From the NCBI GenBank assembly GCA_031277615.1, contig JAITMC010000019.1, positions 109,226 to 173,225 of the forward strand: DNA of 64,000 nucleotides, given 5' to 3'. Below, piece after piece: positions 9,871 to 18,442 of the stretch. Origin of the DNA: Chryseobacterium sp. (GTDB lineage Bacteria; Bacteroidota; Bacteroidia; Flavobacteriales; Weeksellaceae). A model generated the notes under the pieces. It ran no database searches. It saw nothing but the letters and a program-made list of their open reading frames with translations, and was not told the origin of the DNA. The translations under genes and the position numbers were made by a program. Numbering within the stretch: position 1 is the stretch's first letter; the number at the start of each line of letters is the position of its first letter.

Positions 9871-9881
9871 TTGAATTTATA

Positions 9882-9915
9882 AATAACGGCAAGCGATAAT
9901 TTTTGTTTGCCGTAT
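9882..9915 (+). terminator. Weak hairpin between eno and gltA
   Basis: AATAACGGCAAG pairs imperfectly with GTTTGCCGTATT and is followed by a few T. It may attenuate read-through from eno into the citrate synthase gene. Confidence 0.5.
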
Positions 9916-9951
9916 TTTATGGAAAGTAGTATATTTAAAAAAAAATAAATA

Positions 9952-11238
9952 ATGTCAGACAACAAAGTAATATTGAATTACGACGGTAATTCATATGAAT
10001 ATCCAATCGTGGATAGCACTATCGGAGACAGAGGGATTGATATTTCAAAATTAAGAGACCAGACAGGTTTAATCACTCTGGATTTAGGTTACAAAAACAC
10101 AGGAGCTACTATTAGCGACATCACTTACTTAGACGGAGATAAAGGAGAATTATTCTACAGAGGATATCCAATCGAACAGATTGCTGAAAAATCCAACTTT
10201 ACAGAAGTAATGTATCTTTTATTACATGGAGAATTACCTACTCAGGATCAATTTACTTCTTTCGATAACAATATTAAAAAATATAACTTCATCGCAGATG
10301 AGATGAAAAAGATCATCGATGTTTTTCCTCGTTCTGCTCACCCTATGGGAGTTTTATCTTCTTTAACTTCTGCTTTAACAGCCTTCAACCCGAAAGCCGT
10401 TAACGTAAACTCTAAAGAAGAAATGGATCACGCAGCGGAGCTGATGATCGCTAAATTCTCTCACCTTTGTGCCTGGACGTACAGAAAAACTCAAGGTTTA
10501 CCATTAAACCACGGTGATAACAACCTGAACTACGTAGAGAACTTCTACAAAATGGCATTCAGATTACCAAACGCTGATTTCGAAATCGATCCGGTAGTGG
10601 TAAATGCATTAGATAAATTATTAATCCTTCACGCAGACCACGAGCAAAACTGTTCTACTTCTACAGTAAGAATGGTAGGTTCTGCCCACACAGGTCTTTT
10701 CGCTTCTATCTCTGCAGGGGTATCTGCACTTTGGGGGCCACTTCACGGTGGTGCCAACCAGGCGGTAATCGAAATGCTTGAGCTTATCGAAAAAGATGGT
10801 GGTGATGTTTCTAAATATGTTGCTAAAGCTAAAGATAAAGCGGACAACTTCCGTCTTATGGGATTCGGACACAGAGTGTACAAAAACTTCGACCCAAGAG
10901 CAAAAATCATCAAGAAAGCTGCTGACGATATCCTTACTGCACTGGGAATTCAGGATAAAGCTCTTGATATTGCCATGCAGTTAGAAAGAGTAGCCCTTGA
11001 AGATGAGTACTTCGTAGAAAGAAAACTATATCCAAACGTGGATTTCTATTCAGGAATCATTTACAGAGCATTAGGAATTCCTACAGAAATGTTCACTGTA
11101 ATGTTTGCCTTAGGAAGACTTCCGGGATGGATTTCTCAATGGAAAGAAATGAGACTGAAAGGAGACCCGATCGGAAGACCAAGACAGGTTTACCAAGGTG
11201 CTCAGGAAAGAAACTATATCGATATTGCAAACAGATAA
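9952..11238 (+). CDS. gltA: Citrate synthase
   Basis: Type II citrate synthase of 428 residues, condensing oxaloacetate and acetyl-CoA at entry to the TCA cycle. Motifs are LDLGYKNTGAT and GDKGELFYRGYPIEQIAEKS (N-terminal beta region), LHADHEQNCSTSTVRMVGS (active-site His), LWGPLHGGANQAVIEML, MGFGHRVYKNFDPRA (second catalytic His) and NVDFYSGIIYRALGIP (catalytic Asp). The C-terminal GRPRQVYQGAQER is also typical. It lies directly downstream of eno. Confidence 0.97.
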   Translation: MSDNKVILNYDGNSYEYPIVDSTIGDRGIDISKLRDQTGLITLDLGYKNTGATISDITYLDGDKGELFYRGYPIEQIAEKSNFTEVMYLLLHGELPTQDQFTSFDNNIKKYNFIADEMKKIIDVFPRSAHPMGVLSSLTSALTAFNPKAVNVNSKEEMDHAAELMIAKFSHLCAWTYRKTQGLPLNHGDNNLNYVENFYKMAFRLPNADFEIDPVVVNALDKLLILHADHEQNCSTSTVRMVGSAHTGLFASISAGVSALWGPLHGGANQAVIEMLELIEKDGGDVSKYVAKAKDKADNFRLMGFGHRVYKNFDPRAKIIKKAADDILTALGIQDKALDIAMQLERVALEDEYFVERKLYPNVDFYSGIIYRALGIPTEMFTVMFALGRLPGWISQWKEMRLKGDPIGRPRQVYQGAQERNYIDIANR

Positions 11239-11261
11239 TCACTGTTTTAATCATCATAAAA

Positions 11262-11290
11262 AATCCCAAAGCTTGCTTTGGGATTTTTTT
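11262..11290 (+). terminator. Terminator after gltA
   Basis: AATCCCAAAG and CTTTGGGATT form a perfect 10-bp stem with a CTTG loop and seven T afterwards. Confidence 0.9.
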
Positions 11291-11327
11291 GTATTATACT
11301 TTTCTACGTCCGGGTATTACCCATAAT

Positions 11328-11358
11328 AAAAAAACCTGCTTATCAAAAGCAGGCTTTT
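11328..11358 (-). terminator. Terminator for the minus-strand bacteriocin-like peptide gene
   Basis: On the minus strand, AAGCCTGCT and AGCAGGTT pair around a short loop and are followed by seven T. It lies just after the peptide gene stop. Confidence 0.75.
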
Positions 11359-11362
11359 ACAT

Positions 11363-11527
11363 TTATGGACATGCACATCTGTCGCAGGTCCATATATAGC
11401 ATTTTCCTGTGACATCATCCCATTCACAGCATCGTCTGGTTCCTGGTGGCATACCTCCCATTACGGATTTCTGCTGCTCTCTTCCTAATTTTTGTGCATT
11501 TTTCAGCACCGGGTTTTTCTTGTTCAT
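11363..11527 (-). CDS. Bacteriocin-like leader peptide, cysteine-rich
   Basis: A 54-residue open frame, too short for most gene callers' length limits. The N-terminus is a polar helix-like leader with a double-glycine motif (NAQKLGREQQKSVMGGM, GG at residues 24-25). It is followed by a core with five Cys (RRCCEWDDV, TGKCYIWTCDRCACP). The layout matches the bacteriocin-like or double-Gly leader peptides common in Chryseobacterium, which are usually exported by ABC or radical-SAM-linked systems. None is encoded next to it. A dedicated terminator follows. The processing site after GG and any modification are inference. A similar peptide is encoded at 33862. Confidence 0.72.
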   Translation of the reverse strand: MNKKNPVLKNAQKLGREQQKSVMGGMPPGTRRCCEWDDVTGKCYIWTCDRCACP

Positions 11528-11708
11528 GATTTTGTTCTTTTGATGTTGATAATTAAGTTTTAAAATGATAATTTCTTTGAAACTATATCACTAATTTATG
11601 AATTTAATTTGAAGTCTGATTGTTTTTTTTATTCCGTATGTAGATGGAAAATAGTCACTTGTACTAAATAAACCGTATGCATTTTTATGTAATTATTTAA
11701 AAAAAAAT

Positions 11709-11740
11709 AAACCCTGCTTACAAAAACAGAGTTTATTTCT
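11709..11740 (-). terminator. Imperfect terminator after secreted paralogue 2
   Basis: On the minus strand AAACTCTG and CAGGGTTT pair around TTTTTGTAAG and are followed by ATTTTTTTT. It ends transcripts of the paralogue pair. The upstream stretch 11528-11708 is AT-rich and shows nothing else. Confidence 0.6.
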
Positions 11741-11771
11741 TTACCATGAGTTCAAATTAAGATTATTTCAT

Positions 11772-12263
11772 TTAGAATGTTTGGAGCGTGATCTGGTAAG
11801 TAACATGTGATCCTGAGCTGATTGCCTTCAGTCGTATTCTGGCACCTACAATTGTGAGGTCTATTTCATTCCCACTATTGGCAGACAGAATTTGTAAATC
11901 ATTGAAGGTGTGTACTCTCGAAATCAGATATCCGTTCTGATAAGCAGTCCATGTTACTTTTAAGTGAAAAAGCTCATACGTCTGGAATGCAGTTGAAGTA
12001 GGAGGCAAAAGATAAGCAACAGTGCTTCCGTTGGCAATATGTTTGCTTTCAAGAACAGGAGTAGTTTGGGTATAGCTGTTTGGGGGAGAAATAATGTGAG
12101 TGTGGCGATCATAATCGGCCTCTACTTTTATAGAGTGTGGCGCAAAGCTGTTAAGACTTGCTTCCCCGATATATTTGACACTAAAAGTGCTTTGTGCAAA
12201 TAAGCACGTGGCTGATACCACTGTCAGTAAAACAGTTAAAAAAAATGTAAGGGTCTTTTTCAT
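11772..12263 (-). CDS. Secreted protein of unknown function, paralogue 2
   Basis: A 163-residue protein with a signal peptide (MKKTLTFFLTVLLTVVSA, cleavage likely after LFAQ at residue 24). The mature part is beta-rich with no recognised domain. It is a tandem copy of the gene at 12294. The first 50 and last 66 residues are nearly identical, while the middle (about 52-95) has diverged. The two copies are 30 nt apart on the same strand and are probably co-transcribed. It is likely periplasmic or secreted; no lipobox or T9SS domain is present. Confidence 0.8.
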   Translation of the reverse strand: MKKTLTFFLTVLLTVVSATCLFAQSTFSVKYIGEASLNSFAPHSIKVEADYDRHTHIISPPNSYTQTTPVLESKHIANGSTVAYLLPPTSTAFQTYELFHLKVTWTAYQNGYLISRVHTFNDLQILSANSGNEIDLTIVGARIRLKAISSGSHVTYQITLQTF

Positions 12264-12293
12264 AGTAATAAGATTTTTTAATGCTAAGCATGT

Positions 12294-12785
12294 TTAATAG
12301 GTTTGTAAAGTGACCTGATAAGTAATATGTGATCCTGAGCTGATTGCCTTAAGCCGGATTCTGGCTCCTACGATTGTAAGGTCTATTTCATTACCACTAT
12401 TGGCAGACGAAATTTGTAAATCATTGAAGGTGTGTACTCTCGAAATCAGATATCCATTCTGATAAGCCGTCCATGTTACTTTTAAATGGAAAAGTTCAAA
12501 GGATTGACTGGCACTGGAAGTAGGAGGCAAAAGATAATCAACAGTAGCTCCATTCGTAATATACTTGCTTTCCACAATATGAGTAATCTGACTAATAGGG
12601 GATGGAGAAGAAAGAATAAAAGTTTCACGATTATAATCGGCCTCTACTTTTATAGAGTGTGGCGCAAAGCTGCCAAGACTTGCTTCACCAAGGTATTTGA
12701 CACTAAAAGTGCTTTGTGCAAATAAACAGGTTACTGATACCACTGTCAACAAAACAGTTAAGCAAAAGGTAAGGGTCGTTTTCAT
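12294..12785 (-). CDS. Secreted protein of unknown function, paralogue 1
   Basis: A 163-residue sister of the protein at 11772, same length, with a signal peptide (MKTTLTFCLTVLLTVVSV, cleavage after LFAQ). It shares the conserved segments STFSVKY, FAPHSIKVEADY, LFHLKVTWTAYQNGYLISR and NEIDLTIVGARIRLKAISS. The central segment differs strongly from its neighbour. It is first in transcription order. The 288-bp gap upstream to 13073 shows no other gene that I can support. Confidence 0.8.
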   Translation of the reverse strand: MKTTLTFCLTVLLTVVSVTCLFAQSTFSVKYLGEASLGSFAPHSIKVEADYNRETFILSSPSPISQITHIVESKYITNGATVDYLLPPTSSASQSFELFHLKVTWTAYQNGYLISRVHTFNDLQISSANSGNEIDLTIVGARIRLKAISSGSHITYQVTLQTY

Positions 12786-13046
12786 AATAATAAGATTTAA
12801 AATTAGTCCTGCTAATATAATTGTAGTTCGAAAGTGAAACCAGTTCCATTAAGTAAGTACGTGCATTCCAACTGTAAGCGCGTCAGCTGAAACTGTAAGT
12901 GAGTTTCGTATGGTGGTATTTTCTGTATAAAAGGTATTATAAGGATAAAATAACTGTAAATAAAACCTTCCTTAGAGTAACCGGAATATCGGATAAAATT
13001 ATAAGGATAAAGCAATTCAAAAGTTTTCCAGATAGAGACCTTTACT

Positions 13047-13054
13047 TATATTTG
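13047..13054 (+). promoter_or_regulatory. Bacteroidota -7 box before the arginine-deiminase-like gene
   Basis: TATATTTG fits TAnnTTTG, 19 nt upstream of the ATG at 13074. Confidence 0.55.
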
Positions 13055-13073
13055 TAGTATTGCATAAATCTTT

Positions 13074-13988
13074 ATGAGACTAAACATTAAAAACGAAACA
13101 GGACGGCTGAAGTCAGTAGTGCTGGGCCAGCCTAATTCACTGGGACCGGTTCCCACCCTTGAAGAGAGCTATGATGCAAAATCATATTACTCCATTGAAA
13201 ACAACATTTATCCTAAAGAAGAGGATATCATTAATGAAATGAACGCTTTTGAAGCAGTTTTAAAAAAGTATGACGTTGAAGTGCTGCGACCGAGCATCAT
13301 TGAAGATTACAACCAGGTTTTTTCAAGAGACGTAGCCTTTGTGATTGATGATAAGATGATTATCTCCAATGTAATCGCCGACAGAGCAGATGAGCAGGAA
13401 GCCTATAAAAGTGTTTTTGAAAAAGTAGCCTGGAGAAAGATCATCAACCTTCCGGAAACAGCTCATATTGAAGGCGGGGATGTGATCGTGTGGAATGACT
13501 TCCTGTTTATAGGAACCTGCTTCAGCGAAGATTACAGAAACTATAAAACGGCACGTACCAACGAATATGCCATCGAAATTTTAAAAGAATATTTTCCCAA
13601 GAAAAGAATCATTGATCTTGAGCTGAAGAAAAATGATAAAGTTCCGTTTGAAGGAATCCTTCACCTGGACTGCACTTTCAATCCGGTGGGAGAAGACAAA
13701 TGCATCATTTATAAAAACGGATTTGTAGATGAGAGTGATTATCGCCTGATCATTGATATTTTCGGAGAAGAAAACTGCTTCCATATCAATGATGAAGAAA
13801 TGTTTGAAATGTTCCCCAATATTTTCTCCATCTCTCCGGAAATAGTGGTTTCAGATAAAGCCTTCACAAGAATGAACAATCACCTTAGAAATGAATGGGG
13901 AATGACCGTGGAAGAGATCCCTTACAGAGAAATCTCGAAAATGGGTGGCCTTCTGCGTTGTTCAACGATGCCTTTAGTCAGGGAGTAG
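13074..13988 (+). CDS. Arginine deiminase / dimethylargininase family hydrolase
   Basis: A 304-residue member of the guanidine-modifying enzyme superfamily (DDAH or amidinotransferase type), which hydrolyses arginine-like guanidines to citrulline-like products and ammonia. Visible active-site regions are SRDVAFVIDD (substrate-binding Asp), HIEGGDVIVW (EGGD motif, His/Glu/Asp), LHLDCTFNPVG (catalytic His) and the C-terminal MGGLLRCSTMPLVR, carrying the nucleophilic Cys. The exact substrate is not clear from sequence. A second enzyme of the same superfamily lies 540 nt downstream, with a four-helix-bundle gene between them. Confidence 0.85.
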   Translation: MRLNIKNETGRLKSVVLGQPNSLGPVPTLEESYDAKSYYSIENNIYPKEEDIINEMNAFEAVLKKYDVEVLRPSIIEDYNQVFSRDVAFVIDDKMIISNVIADRADEQEAYKSVFEKVAWRKIINLPETAHIEGGDVIVWNDFLFIGTCFSEDYRNYKTARTNEYAIEILKEYFPKKRIIDLELKKNDKVPFEGILHLDCTFNPVGEDKCIIYKNGFVDESDYRLIIDIFGEENCFHINDEEMFEMFPNIFSISPEIVVSDKAFTRMNNHLRNEWGMTVEEIPYREISKMGGLLRCSTMPLVRE

Positions 13989-14067
13989 TGGAGCTATGGA
14001 GTGAGAGAGTTATAGAGTGGGAGAGTTTAGAGTGTGGAAGAGTTGTCAAGAAAAAAAATAATATGGT

Positions 14068-14472
14068 ATGGGAACAATTAAAATTCATCAGGACCTAAAA
14101 GTATATCAAAAGTCTTTTGAAACAGCACAACAAATTTATGAGCTTTCAAAGGCCTTTCCAAAAGAAGAACTTTACTCCTTAACCGATCAGATTAGAAGAT
14201 CATCAAGATCTGTTTCTGCTAATATTAGTGAAGCTTGGGGGAAAAGAAAATATGAAAAATCCTTTATTGCTAAGTTGACTGATTCTGAAGGTGAAGCAAG
14301 AGAAACTCAAACATGGCTCCAATTTGCTCATGCTTGCTGCTACATTAATGAAGAGCAATATAAAAATTTGTACAATCAATATAACCAAATAATAGGAATG
14401 TTAGTGAATATGATAAACCAATCAGAAAAGTGGTGTTCATTTTCTTCATTAAAAAAAGATGACGAGAATTGA
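14068..14472 (+). CDS. Four-helix-bundle protein (23S rRNA intervening-sequence type)
   Basis: A 134-residue protein of the family once called S23 or IVS-encoded protein: IHQDLKVYQKSFETAQQIYEL, then DQIRRSSRSVSANISEAWGK (the hallmark segment), then FIAKLTDSEGEARETQTWL. It is thought to form a pentameric four-helix bundle; its role is unclear. Related genes occur inside 23S rRNA intervening sequences and in bacterial intergenic spaces. Here it separates two superfamily-related hydrolase genes. A purine-rich GAG/GTGG tract (13984-14045) precedes it and a pyrimidine-rich CCCTCAAAC tract (14483-14520) follows it, as expected for an inserted unit. Confidence 0.88.
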   Translation: MGTIKIHQDLKVYQKSFETAQQIYELSKAFPKEELYSLTDQIRRSSRSVSANISEAWGKRKYEKSFIAKLTDSEGEARETQTWLQFAHACCYINEEQYKNLYNQYNQIIGMLVNMINQSEKWCSFSSLKKDDEN

Positions 14473-14528
14473 TTAAGGTGAATGAAACCCTCAAACCCTA
14501 ATACACTAGCACCCTCAAACTTAAAAAA

Positions 14529-15452
14529 ATGCAAACAACAGATACCGTACTCATGATAGAGCCGATTGCTTTCGGCTACAACGCAGAAACTGCGAAAAAC
14601 AATTACTTTCAGGTAGAACAGACCGGTTCCGATATCCAGTCAAAAGCTCTGGCAGAGTTCAATACTTTTGTCGGCAAACTGAGAGGAAAGGGAATCAATG
14701 TAATTACCATCAAAGATACATTGGATCCCCACACCCCGGATTCTATTTTCCCGAATAACTGGGTAAGCTTTCATAAAGACGGGAAAGTAGTTTTGTACCC
14801 TATGTTCGCATCCAACAGAAGAGTGGAGCGAAGAGAAGATATTATCGAAAGCATCGGAAACCAGGGATTTGAAGTATCAGAAATCGATGATTGGTCCTTT
14901 TCAGAAACCCAGGGACATTTTCTGGAGGGTACAGGAAGTATGATCTTCGATCACGACAATAAAATTGCTTATGGTTCGGTTTCCCTGAGACTGGATGAAA
15001 AGCTGTTCAGAGAATTCTGCTCCAAATACGGATTCACTCCGGTCGTTTTCCATTCTTATCAGACGGTAGGAACAGAGAGACTGCCTATTTACCATACCAA
15101 TGTGATGATGTGTGTGGCGGATCGGTTTGTGGTGATCTGCTTAGACTGCATCGATGATGAACTGGAAAGAGAAAAAGTAATAGAAACCATTAAGAACTCA
15201 GGAAAAGAAATTATCGATATTTCTGAAGAGCAGATGCAGCAGTTTGCCGGAAATATGCTTCAGGTTCAGAATAAGGACGGGAAGAAATTCCTTGTGATGA
15301 GCCAGACCGCTTATCAGTCATTAAATCCTGATCAGGTTGCTGCCATAGAAAAATACTGTGAGATCATTTACTCAGATCTGAATACCATTGAAGTAAATGG
15401 TGGAGGAAGTGCACGCTGTATGCTGGCTGAGGTTTTCCTTCCGAAAAAATAA
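14529..15452 (+). CDS. ctlX: Citrulline-utilisation hydrolase CtlX-like (arginine deiminase superfamily)
   Basis: A 307-residue protein resembling CtlX, a guanidine-modifying superfamily enzyme linked to citrulline catabolism in Francisella. Motifs seen are MIEPIAFGYNAETAKNNY (N-terminal), FPNNWVSFH (substrate loop), LEGTGSMIFDH, YHTNVMMCV (catalytic His) and NGGGSARCMLAEVF, carrying the C-terminal nucleophilic Cys. It probably acts with, or on a compound related to, the substrate of the hydrolase at 13074. It starts 57 nt after the four-helix-bundle gene and has its own terminator. Confidence 0.85.
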   Translation: MQTTDTVLMIEPIAFGYNAETAKNNYFQVEQTGSDIQSKALAEFNTFVGKLRGKGINVITIKDTLDPHTPDSIFPNNWVSFHKDGKVVLYPMFASNRRVERREDIIESIGNQGFEVSEIDDWSFSETQGHFLEGTGSMIFDHDNKIAYGSVSLRLDEKLFREFCSKYGFTPVVFHSYQTVGTERLPIYHTNVMMCVADRFVVICLDCIDDELEREKVIETIKNSGKEIIDISEEQMQQFAGNMLQVQNKDGKKFLVMSQTAYQSLNPDQVAAIEKYCEIIYSDLNTIEVNGGGSARCMLAEVFLPKK

Positions 15453-15485
15453 CAGGGTTTGGATAAAGAATCTTGCTTACAATAT

Positions 15486-15518
15486 ACTTCCGGTCTGGTC
15501 TCAGTCCGGAAGTTTTTT
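15486..15518 (+). terminator. Terminator after ctlX
   Basis: ACTTCCGG and CCGGAAGT pair around a 12-nt loop and are followed by six T. Confidence 0.82.
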
Positions 15519-15572
15519 ATAAAAGGCCCATCGTAAAATATCCTTACCATACAGAAACCCAAAAAAGTTAGC

Positions 15573-15580
15573 TAACTTTG
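15573..15580 (+). promoter_or_regulatory. Bacteroidota -7 box before the GH43 gene
   Basis: TAACTTTG followed by C fits TAnnTTTGC, 23 nt upstream of the ATG at 15604. Confidence 0.6.
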
Positions 15581-15603
15581 CCCTGAATGTTTAAAATCTG
15601 AAA

Positions 15604-17358
15604 ATGAGACAATACTTTTTATCATTAGCAGTTCTTCTGGGAATAGGAGTGGGAGGGCAGCAGAAAACCTTCTGCAACCCGATCAATATTGATTATGGAT
15701 ATACCCCTTTTGAAGCTTTTTCAAAACAGGGAAAACATCGGGCTACAGCCGATCCGGTAATCGTTAATTTTAAAAATAAACTATTCCTTTTTTCCACCAA
15801 TCAGGAAGGCTACTGGTACAGTGATGATATGCTGGACTGGAAGTTTGTTAAAAGGAAATTCCTCAGAGATAATAAATACATCCACGACTTAAATGCTCCT
15901 GCAGTTTGGGCTATGAAAGATACGCTTTATGTGTACGGTTCCACCTGGGAACAGGATTTCCCGATCTGGAAAAGCACCAATCCTACTCAGGACGACTGGA
16001 AAATTGCCGTTGATACCTTAAAAGTTGGTGCCTGGGACCCTGCATTCCATTATGATGAAGATAAAAACAAATTATATCTGTATTGGGGATCCAGCAATGA
16101 GTGGCCGCTTCTGGGAACTGAAGTTAAAGTAAAGACCCTCCAGTCTGAAGGCTTCGTAAAACCAATTATTAAATTGAAACCTGAAGACCATGGCTGGGAA
16201 AGGTTCGGGGAATATAACGATAATGTTTTTCTGCAGCCTTTTGTAGAAGGAGCTTGGATGACCAAACACAACGGTAAATATTATATGCAGTATGGTGCTC
16301 CGGCCACAGAATTCAGCGGCTATTCCGATGGGGTATATGTGAGCAAAAATCCTTTGGAAGGGTTCGAATACCAGCAGCATAACCCATTTTCCTATAAACC
16401 GGGTGGATTTGCAAGAGGTGCCGGGCATGGAGCAACCTTCGAGGACAATTACAAAAACTGGTGGCATATTTCAACTATCTTTATTTCCACTAAAAACAAT
16501 TTTGAAAGAAGGCTGGGAATCTGGCCCGCCGGTTTTGATAAGGATGATGTAATGTACTGTAATACGGCTTACGGTGATTATCCAACCTATCTTCCGCAAT
16601 ATGCTCAGGGAAAAGATTTTACCAAAGGGCTTTTTGCCGGATGGATGCTGCTGAACTATAATAAGCCCGTTCAGGTGTCATCCGTTTTGGGAGGATACCA
16701 GCCGAATTTTGCCGTAGATGAAGATATCAAAACCTATTGGAGTGCTAAAACCGGAAATTCCGGAGAATGGTTCCAGACTGATTTGGGGGAGGTTTCTGCC
16801 ATCAATGCCATTCAGATCAATTATGCGGATCAGGATGCTGAGTTTTTAGGAAAAACCTCAGGAAAAATGCATCAGTACAAAATCTATGGGTCCAATGACG
16901 GTAAAAAGTGGCATGTAATAGTGGATAAGAGTAAAAATACAAAAGATGTTCCCCACGATTATATTGAACTGGAAAAACCGGCCAAAGCAAGATTCCTGAA
17001 GATGGAAAACCTGAAAATGCCTACCGGTAAATTTGCATTAAGCGGTTTCAGGGTATTCGGAAAAGGCGCAGGAGAAAAGCCTGGAAAAGTAGACGGATTT
17101 GTCCCTTTAAGAGCAGATCCTAAAAAATATGGAGAAAGAAGAAGTATCTGGATGAAATGGCAGCAGAATTCCGATGCAGACGGATATGTGATTTATTGGG
17201 GGAAATCCCCGGAAAAAATGTACGGAAGCATTATGGTGTACGGGAAAAATGAATATTTCTTTACCGGTGCTGACAGAACCGATGCTTACTATTTCCAGAT
17301 CGAAGCCTTCAATGCCAATGGAGTTTCCGAAAGGACAGAAATTGTAAGGTCTGAATAA
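15604..17358 (+). CDS. Glycoside hydrolase family 43-like enzyme with F5/8C and Fn3-like domains
   Basis: A 584-residue exported glycosidase. A signal peptide (MRQYFLSLAVLLGIGVGGQQ) is followed by a five-bladed propeller domain of the GH43 type up to about residue 350: TADPVIVNFKNKLFLFST holds the expected catalytic Asp, GAWDPAFHYDEDKNKLYLYW the middle Asp, and ARGAGHGATFEDNYKNWW lies further on. Residues about 355-480 form a discoidin (F5/8 type C) carbohydrate-binding module (FAVDEDIKTYWSAKTG, EWFQTDLGEV). The last 80 residues look like a fibronectin type III domain. It probably degrades arabinose-, xylose- or galactose-containing glycans; the substrate cannot be read from sequence. There is no T9SS tail. 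Confidence 0.85.
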   Translation: MRQYFLSLAVLLGIGVGGQQKTFCNPINIDYGYTPFEAFSKQGKHRATADPVIVNFKNKLFLFSTNQEGYWYSDDMLDWKFVKRKFLRDNKYIHDLNAPAVWAMKDTLYVYGSTWEQDFPIWKSTNPTQDDWKIAVDTLKVGAWDPAFHYDEDKNKLYLYWGSSNEWPLLGTEVKVKTLQSEGFVKPIIKLKPEDHGWERFGEYNDNVFLQPFVEGAWMTKHNGKYYMQYGAPATEFSGYSDGVYVSKNPLEGFEYQQHNPFSYKPGGFARGAGHGATFEDNYKNWWHISTIFISTKNNFERRLGIWPAGFDKDDVMYCNTAYGDYPTYLPQYAQGKDFTKGLFAGWMLLNYNKPVQVSSVLGGYQPNFAVDEDIKTYWSAKTGNSGEWFQTDLGEVSAINAIQINYADQDAEFLGKTSGKMHQYKIYGSNDGKKWHVIVDKSKNTKDVPHDYIELEKPAKARFLKMENLKMPTGKFALSGFRVFGKGAGEKPGKVDGFVPLRADPKKYGERRSIWMKWQQNSDADGYVIYWGKSPEKMYGSIMVYGKNEYFFTGADRTDAYYFQIEAFNANGVSERTEIVRSE

Positions 17359-17499
17359 ATATAAGACTTATTATTTTAAGATTCTGGTTAAATTTTATTC
17401 GTTAGTTTTTGATTAAAAAATTCACGCAAAGTTGATAGAAAAACACGTCATCAGCACATTGTTTTTTAATAAAATAATTCTTAAATAATCCCGGAACGT

Positions 17500-18360
17500 T
17501 TATTTTTTATCCGGTTGTTTCAGAAACTTATTGATGGCATTAATGAGGAATGTGTCATTCGGTGCTTTATCCCAATCCAGATGTCCGCCATTGAATTCAT
17601 AAGATTCATGTCTGATATGATGCTGACTTAAAACAGAATCTAAAATCTTCTTCTGGCTCAGGGGAATAACATGGTCTGCATTCCCGTAATAAGATAGTGT
17701 AGGAGCAGAGGCAGAACTAATCCAGTGCACCGGACTGCCATAATCTATGCGTGAAATACCGGCTTGGGGAATCCGTGGATCAACAAGTCTTCTTTCCACA
17801 AAAGAATACTCCTGATAATTTTTAAATCCAGGATCCGAAAGATCAGCTGGTCCAACAATATTGATTACCGCTTTTACCTTTCTATGAATATCTTCCTGAT
17901 AAGCATAAAGCATTGATAGATGACCTCCGGCACTGTTACCCAATAACACAATTCCTGGACTGTATTTTAATTTTTTCTCTAAAAAAAGAACTGTATTCTT
18001 TATATCAGAGATCTGATGAGGTAAAGCATAATGTTCTTCCGATGCCAGCCTGTAGTTGATATTGGCGAAAATGTGATCCGGAAACTTTTGCATCAATGAA
18101 AGAGTGAAAAAAGTAAGCTGGGATTTATCTCCTGCCCGCCATTCGCCTCCATGGATTATGATGAAAACATCCTTTTCCAGGGATTTCTTACCTTCAGGAA
18201 TATAAAGATCCATAATTTGTTCAGAATCATCTCCATAGCGGATGTTCTGTTCCTTCGTAAAACGGATGTCTTTCCCAAGCGTGATTTTCTTTTCTTTACA
18301 TCCTGCCCCGATAAAAGATACAAGAAGATAAATAAGAATAACGGAAACATTTTTTTTCAT
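17500..18360 (-). CDS. Alpha/beta hydrolase, esterase-like lipoprotein
   Basis: A 286-residue protein with a lipoprotein signal (MKKNVSVILIYLLVSFIGAGC, lipobox FIGAGC). Motifs are IIHGGEWRAGDK (HGG oxyanion hole of the esterase/lipase family), LLGNSAGGHLSML (nucleophilic Ser), YGNADHVIPLSQ (Asp) and FNGGHLDWDK (His). It resembles the BD-FAE-like carbohydrate or feruloyl esterases of Bacteroidota, in keeping with the glycosidase gene next door on the other strand. The start at 18360 is chosen because it begins the signal peptide; an in-frame ATG 57 nt upstream adds a non-signal segment. Confidence 0.85.
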   Translation of the reverse strand: MKKNVSVILIYLLVSFIGAGCKEKKITLGKDIRFTKEQNIRYGDDSEQIMDLYIPEGKKSLEKDVFIIIHGGEWRAGDKSQLTFFTLSLMQKFPDHIFANINYRLASEEHYALPHQISDIKNTVLFLEKKLKYSPGIVLLGNSAGGHLSMLYAYQEDIHRKVKAVINIVGPADLSDPGFKNYQEYSFVERRLVDPRIPQAGISRIDYGSPVHWISSASAPTLSYYGNADHVIPLSQKKILDSVLSQHHIRHESYEFNGGHLDWDKAPNDTFLINAINKFLKQPDKK

Positions 18361-18442
18361 AGTTATAAAGTTAAGAAAGACTTTGATATTTCTAATGTTC
18401 AATACCATCAGTTTCATAGTTAAGCTTCAGCCCTCCTGATAT

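Noticed and set aside
12812-13015. A 67-codon minus-strand frame upstream of the secreted paralogues
   Set aside because: It shows no signal peptide, no known motif and an unlikely composition, and lies in an AT-rich gap; not supported.
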